Below are positions 59,431 to 64,000 of a DNA stretch of 64,000 nucleotides, one piece after another. Both the position numbers and the translations under genes were made by a program. How positions within the stretch are numbered: position 1 is the stretch's first letter; every line of letters begins with the position of its first letter. The stretch spans positions 1 to 64,000 of the forward strand of contig JAJEKV010000841.1 in the NCBI GenBank assembly GCA_021234155.1, given 5' to 3'. The notes under the pieces are model-generated. The model had not been told where the DNA came from. It searched no databases and was given only the letters and a program-made list of their open reading frames with translations. The DNA comes from Isoetes taiwanensis. Its lineage: Eukaryota; Streptophyta; Lycopodiopsida; Isoetales; Isoetaceae.

Positions 59431-59934
59431 TAGCGACATCCCAGTATTAGGAGTCAATGGCTCACCAACTTTACAGCCAAATTTACAGAGGGAATCGGCC
59501 ATGTCGTCTGATCTTAATGCAGTCTCTTTAAAAGCACTAGAACTGCATCGATTGATCTTATTTTTTTGGCCCACTTCAACTAGCAATGAACAGAAAGAAT
59601 CGTCCTGTACTTCGCATGTGATAAGAATTCCCTGCTTCTTCATTTGATCAGTCTCTCTTACTCTAGACATGAATATGAGGTCTGTCTTCCCACCAGTTTT
59701 GAAGATCTCCACATACCATTCTGACCCCTCTATAAGATCTTCTTCTGGAGATGGAGGTTCTACCTGAGCCTTTATTATTCCAGATGTATCTTCTATCGTC
59801 AATACATGCTTGGTGTTCAGAATAAGAATAACATCTTCATCTCGTCCCTTTGCTTTTTCTGGGTCAAGATGTCCGGCTGCGGCTTGTTTCTCCTTTTGAT
59901 TATCTTTTGTGATCCTCAGAAAATTACAGCACAT
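59413..59934 (-). CDS. Unrecognised 173-residue reading frame (island A)
   Basis: Contains LDPEKAKGRDEDVILILNTK, VEPPSPEEDLIEGSEWYVEI, FKTGGKTDLIFMSRVRETDQ and KKQGILITCEVQDDSFCSLL. It looks like a beta-rich soluble domain. ATTTTCTGAG near its start may be a splice acceptor. The last residues lie in the CTAGGGTTAGG sequence that may be the 5' end of the retroposon, so the true C-terminus is uncertain. Family not recognised. Confidence 0.45.
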   Translation of the reverse strand: MCCNFLRITKDNQKEKQAAAGHLDPEKAKGRDEDVILILNTKHVLTIEDTSGIIKAQVEPPSPEEDLIEGSEWYVEIFKTGGKTDLIFMSRVRETDQMKKQGILITCEVQDDSFCSLLVEVGQKNKINRCSSSAFKETALRSDDMADSLCKFGCKVGEPLTPNTGMSLGLGCA

Positions 59935-60588
59935 GGGTTAATCTTTTAAGGCTAAAATATATGCTAAGTCGAAACATATGCAACAAAAACGCGCTTGGCG
60001 CGATTTGAAAATGAATACAGAGCAAGTTCATTTACTTAATTGGGGCCATGCGCCAGGCGCGTTTTGTCCCGATCAAAATGCAACAAATACGCGCTTGGCG
60101 CGCTCTAAATGTGACCTTAAAGATAAAGAAACTAATGTAATGACTAATTAAACTGCGCCAGGGGCGTTTTGCCCGAATCAAAATGCTCAGGCAGAAATAA
60201 CTATAAAAATCACAACTTAAAGAGTTGAATCTTCATCTCTAGATATAGAAACTAATGTAGTGCCTTATTCCACTGTGGCAGGGACACAAATAACTATAAA
60301 CACCACAACTTAAAGAGTTGAATCTTCATCAGAGGACACAACTAACTGTAAAAAACATAACTAACTACTGAATACAAGCTTGAAACAGCACATACAGCAT
60401 TAAAAGAAAAGAAAAAACATGCACACATTAAGCATTTATTTGCATTTTTGGCACATATGAACTCAAATATTAGAGGACATATGCTTCTTATCGGATAATA
60501 ACTCTATAAATAGAGAAAAAAATCCTAAAAACCTAACAAAAAGAGGGACACAGAAATAAATTACAGAACTAAAACACTGATTCATACC

Positions 60589-60714
60589 TGAGGCGCTTGC
60601 TGGAATTGTGCTTTCTGCTTGTTCAGAAACCTCCAGGCTTTGCATTTGTGCTTTGGCCTGTCGCCCACCTCTACCTGCGCCTCGGCCGCGGCTGCCAGAT
60701 CCTCTAGACGCCAT
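60589..60714 (-). CDS. First exon, RG-rich N-terminus (island A)
   Basis: MASRGSGSRGRGAGRGGRQ followed by AKAQMQSLEVSEQAESTIPA ends at TCAG|GTATGAA, a good donor. The Arg/Gly-rich start suggests RNA or chromatin binding. It is the most upstream minus-strand exon of the group reading towards 53 kb, and may be the start of that gene. Joining it to 59934 in frame is not obvious. Confidence 0.45.
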
Positions 60715-60959
60715 AGAACTGCAAGTGCGGATAATATGAGACTGGGGTTTTGGTTTAAACTTATATGTATGCGTTCATAATCTAGGCCGTCAGATTTACA
60801 ACCGTAAATTCAAATTCGCGTCTTTTTCAATTTATACCGCCTTAATTAATGCCTGTCCCGCTCATTTACAAATTTAAAATGTGTTTTTCTTTTCAGTGCA
60901 ATTTCAAGAAAACAAATTATTATTATTTTCAAGAAGCGTATATGTGGCAATCTACTACC

Positions 60960-61082
60960 ACCTAATCGGCCACCTACTATCAGAGCGCCCTCAATCGACC
61001 CGCCCAAGATCAATCGACCCAAGATCAGAGCGCCCAAGATCAATCGACCCGTCCTCAGAGCGCCCAAGATCAATCGATCGAG
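60960..61082 (+). repeat. Tandem GAGCGCCC/AAGATCAATCGACCC repeats
   Basis: Four to five irregular units of CCCAAGATCAATCGACCC and TCAGAGCGCC. Confidence 0.85.
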
Positions 61083-61299
61083 GCATATCCCTTATACAAT
61101 AGGTGAAAGTGTCTGCCAAGATCAATCAATCGATGTCTCGCTTGAACTAAGGTGAGTGTGATTCCATTCCTAATATGCACACCTTCGTCCTCTATTTTCC
61201 CAATGCCAATTCTAGCATTCGGTTCTTTATCGATTCTATGGAGAAGAATGCTATCTTTTAACAAAGAAATTTGAAGCCCGAGTAGGATTATGTAAAATC

Positions 61300-61471
61300 A
61301 AGATCCGAATCAAGTTCCGTGTGTCATGGTGTTCCTCTTGGAAAAAGTTTACGTAAGATTTCCATTATAAAGCGCAATTATGAAGATGAGGCTCTTCCAC
61401 GAAGACATCGTTGGCGACATACGGTTGGTGGCGTGGGCACATTTGTAGCATGGCCAAAAAAGAACGTCCGA
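61300..61471 (+). pseudogene. DUF8039-like transposon protein fragment
   Basis: Reads HGVPLGKSLRKISIIKR, then RHTVGGVGTFVAWPKKNVRR, ending at AAAG|GTATGT. The pattern HG.PLG...TVG.AVGTFVAWPK is typical of a domain found in plant transposon proteins that carry Ulp1-like proteases. It lies on the strand opposite to the surrounding unknown genes. Too short to be functional. Confidence 0.45.
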
Positions 61472-61639
61472 AGAAAAAGGTATGTATATTTGGATATTCA
61501 AAAAAATGAATATATCATAACATCTGCGTGATGTTGTGAATTTTAAATTTTTTGATGTTCTTTTAGCCAGTCATATCAACCCCATGAAACTACACATTAA
61601 TGAAAATATGTAGTTTCTTGGGGTTCAATACTGGCCGGA

Positions 61640-62167
61640 GGGCATCAAAGGATTCAATATTTTCGACATTGCATATAAAAAGCATAATACAATAAGCGTG
61701 ACATAAAAGTAAGTCGCAAAATTGCGCCAGCGCGAAGTTTGTATTGATATTAAAAAAATATACATTTTTCCTTCAGGAAAATGCGCGGTAGCGAAGTTCT
61801 TTCTATCTCTACAAAATGTCACATAGGCCCACTTCATCGCCCAATACGGTAAAAGTGCCACGGACCACTCGATATGACATCATCCTTTTCGGCCCCTCAA
61901 TGTCGAAGTCTCCAAATCGAGTGTTGTATCGATCCTTGATACTCTAATCAAAGCCCCTCAGATTTATTTGTTGGCATGAGCCTTGAGGAGCCGTGATATG
62001 TCCAAATTGATGCGATGGTAGCATTCCCATGGCCCCGACATGACCGTCATATGGCTTGTCCAACTCTGTGTGAATGTTTTTGAATAAAGACAATTAAGTA
62101 GTATCTTGTACGTGGTCCGGCGTTGATGGTCGCCCGGGGGAAGTACATTTGAACTAGAAGCAGCCAT
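61640..62167 (-). pseudogene. Unrecognised coding fragment, frameshifted (island A)
   Basis: MAASSSNVLPPGDHQRRTTY, then LNCLYSKTFTQSWTSHMTVM and CYHRINLDISRLLKAHAN, with a stop. In shifted frames it continues IKDRYNTRFGDFDIEGPKRM and YRVVRGTFTVLGDEVGLCDI. Consistent composition indicates one former coding unit with two frame errors. Not identified. Confidence 0.4.
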
Positions 62168-62519
62168 GTGTAATGCACTAGAACGAGAGAAATTAACTAA
62201 TTAGCAAATGATATTCCTCTCCCCGTAAAAAAAGATTCTAAATATACAAAAATTCAAAACGCCGGGGTTTACTATAGTGTTTTACACGCATCTACTTCAC
62301 ACGTGCTTGGCCGACATTTGTATAAAAGCCTTATGAAATAGAATGGCTAACTTGAAACGCCCGGCGATTTCTCATTAACCTAGTGGGAAATAGGAAGCCA
62401 AACTATAAATGCGCCAAGCGCGATTTCGCCCATTCTAACATGTCATTCTATAGAAAAAAAATATGCATAAAAAAAACATATTTACTTACAAAAGTGAGAA
62501 ACAGTTGCGAGTGCGCATT

Positions 62520-62900
62520 GATTGTAGAATATGAAGCCGAGTGAAATATGAAGGGTAGAGAATAGAATAAGAGCCAGTAAAATAGAATATGAAGCCAGGG
62601 AAATAGATAGAGCAAATCTAAGAGCAGATAGAGCAGAATAAGAACTCATAGAGCAGATAGAGCAGAAGAGCTCATTTAGTTCATTTTAGAATACTCCTTG
62701 TTTAGTTCATTGTTTTAGTTCATTATTTAGAGCAGATAGAAGAAGAGCTAGTGAAATAGAATAAGACCAGATACAGCAAAATCGTATAAGCAAGATCATA
62801 GAGCAGATAGATCATAGAGCAAGATCATATAGGCAAGATCATAGAGGAAGATCATAGAGCCAGATCATATAAGCAATAGAACATGTTTATAAGCAATATA
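62520..62900 (+). repeat. Degenerate AGAGCAGATAGA repeat region
   Basis: Numerous short, irregular copies of GAGCAGATAGAG, AATAGAATAAGA and GCAAGATCATAGAG. No coding content. Confidence 0.8.
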
Positions 62901-63316
62901 TCTATATATGAAGGTGCTAGGGCAGTATAGGACTGATGCATCTAAAAGTCTAAGCCAGTAAGCACTCCCCTTGATTAACCCTGAAGCTCATATAACAGAT
63001 AAAGAACAGATAGAACAGAACTTTCAAATACTAGAACAGACTTTAAGTAAAGAACAGGAAATACTAATCTATTTGTGTTCTGTACCCGAGATTTGAGCCT
63101 TTGCCTTTGAGCCGAAACCAAAAATCGAAAACAAAAGTTGATTTGAGCCGAGAAGAAGCCAATAGCAGATGATTTGAGCCTTAAGAAGCCGAGAAGAAGC
63201 AATAGCAGATAATTTGGAAACCGGGAAGCCGTGAACCTTTAATACAAAACCAAAAAACCAGAAAATTTTGTTATTCCAAGCCCGGAAGCCAAAAAAGCCG
63301 AGAGATAACCATCATC

Positions 63317-64000
63317 CAATTAAATTGGGATTATGTCAACTCCAAAATCACGCCAACCCCTTTGTTGTCTTCTAGGGGTTTTGTTTTTTAATCTTTTTGG
63401 ACTTCAAAAATAACACAAAGGCTCGCGATTCACGTGTGACGCTTTTATGCTTTTAATTGAAATATGCAAAAATGAAGAGCAAGTTGCTAACATAGATGAG
63501 ACCAAAATTGAAGAGCATTAGGATGATAATATTAGGTTTGATAATAGCAGTTGCATTATTTAATGGCAATTCGGACTTCGAAATTATCGATACATGGCAA
63601 CAAATATCATACAAAAATATCATATATTTCAATAAAACATTAAAGGGATCAATCCATGTTTTCCACGTGTTTAACAAGGTCGCGGTTCCATGCCGGCCGT
63701 TCTATCCAGCCGGGTATGAATCTAACACTTCACCCACCGGTCATCCCCATAGCCAAATTATGCATAATAGACACAAATTTCACCGAAAATCATCCGTGCC
63801 AAAGTTTTTTGGATCGTAAGATGGTGGATTCGTGGCCCTCGCTTGATTGTAGAAGCATTTGAGGGCATCATCATCCACTATGATTATATCATCCTTATTC
63901 TCGATACCAAGTTCGCCCATCATGTTACTCAAGTGTTTGATGAAGATAGGCTTGCGGTTGGATCCTTGAGATTAGTGAACTTCACACATTTGTTACAGAT
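63317..64000 (-). repeat. Start of a second island A copy, cut by the window edge
   Basis: CAATTAAATTGGGATTATGTC...TCCAAAATC repeats the sequence at 52556. From 63810 on, GATGGTGGATTCG, CATCATCATCCACTATGATTAT and CATGTTACTCAAGTG match 53600-53730. This shows a direct repeat of the island's 3' region 10.76 kb away. Confidence 0.75.

Larger units (their letters stand above)
52556..63316 (-). other. Island A: unknown minus-strand genes with private GCGCC/GGCGC palindromes
   Basis: It starts at CAATTAAATTGGGATTATGTC, directly after truncated LINE sequence, and the same 35-base sequence recurs at 63317. About 18 copies of the near-palindrome AAATCGCGCC(A/T)GGCGCGATTT lie inside (52880, 54111, 54186, 56581, 56615, 56680, 56714, 56799, 56909, 56944, 59986, 60047, 60086, 60150, 61717, 61777, 62356, 62406) and I see none outside. 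Coding-like minus-strand fragments lie between. It could be a large mobile element or a tandem unit of a gene family. Confidence 0.55.

Noticed and set aside
52556-63316. Island A as a recognised endogenous virus
   Set aside because: None of the fragments shows a capsid, polymerase or packaging motif that I can identify; the idea stays a hypothesis only.

Overview
The window looks like nuclear DNA of a land plant with a large, repeat-rich genome. It contains intron-style gene fragments, plant class III (hevamine-type) chitinase sequences, a plant LINE with a poly(A) tail, tailed SINE copies, CACTA-like ends, a Ulp1 protease-like gene and a transposon of the DUF7869 type. I cannot name the species. 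The DUF7869-type element and the low gene density would fit a fern, lycophyte or gymnosperm, but that is a guess.

Layout. 1-6.3 kb: AT-rich DNA with exon-like pieces of one unrecognised gene (1.2-2.1 kb), a G-rich tract and a SINE. 6.3-7.8 kb: chitinase copy A on the minus strand, nearly intact but with a damaged C-terminus. 9.7-11.2 kb: a multi-exon Ulp1-like gene that has lost its catalytic Cys. 11.6-13.5 kb: a GGAATATTCC tandem array followed by four unrecognised open frames. 14-20 kb: LTR-like and duplicated repeats, a nested SINE, and the truncated chitinase copy B. 20.3-22.7 kb: a decayed DUF7869-type transposon. 23.5-32.3 kb (island B): GC-richer DNA with spliced-looking unknown coding fragments and many copies of a private palindrome, TTCTCGACT...AGTCGAGAA. 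32.5-42.2 kb: a possible CACTA-like element with oppositely oriented subterminal repeat arrays. It contains a 1.1 kb minisatellite that inverts at its midpoint. 43.1-45.8 kb: chitinase copy C, frameshifted, with a miRNA-precursor-like hairpin in its upstream flank. 47-49.6 kb: LTR-like repeats and a (GGTTTT)n microsatellite. 50.9-52.6 kb: the 3' end of a LINE. 52.6-63.3 kb (island A): minus-strand unknown coding fragments with a second private palindrome, AAATCGCGCC...GGCGCGATTT, including a 390 bp inverted repeat built of smaller palindromes. Its starting sequence recurs at 63.3 kb and runs out of the window.

The only identifiable host function is extracellular chitin or peptidoglycan hydrolysis by the chitinase family. 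It is present three times through segmental duplication that included the TATA region; only copy A could still give a near full-length product. Most other coding sequence belongs to decaying mobile elements. The most unusual signal is the pair of islands, each carrying its own dispersed hairpin family among unknown genes. In island B the outer arm bases co-vary between copies, which argues that the pairing itself is maintained or repeatedly regenerated.
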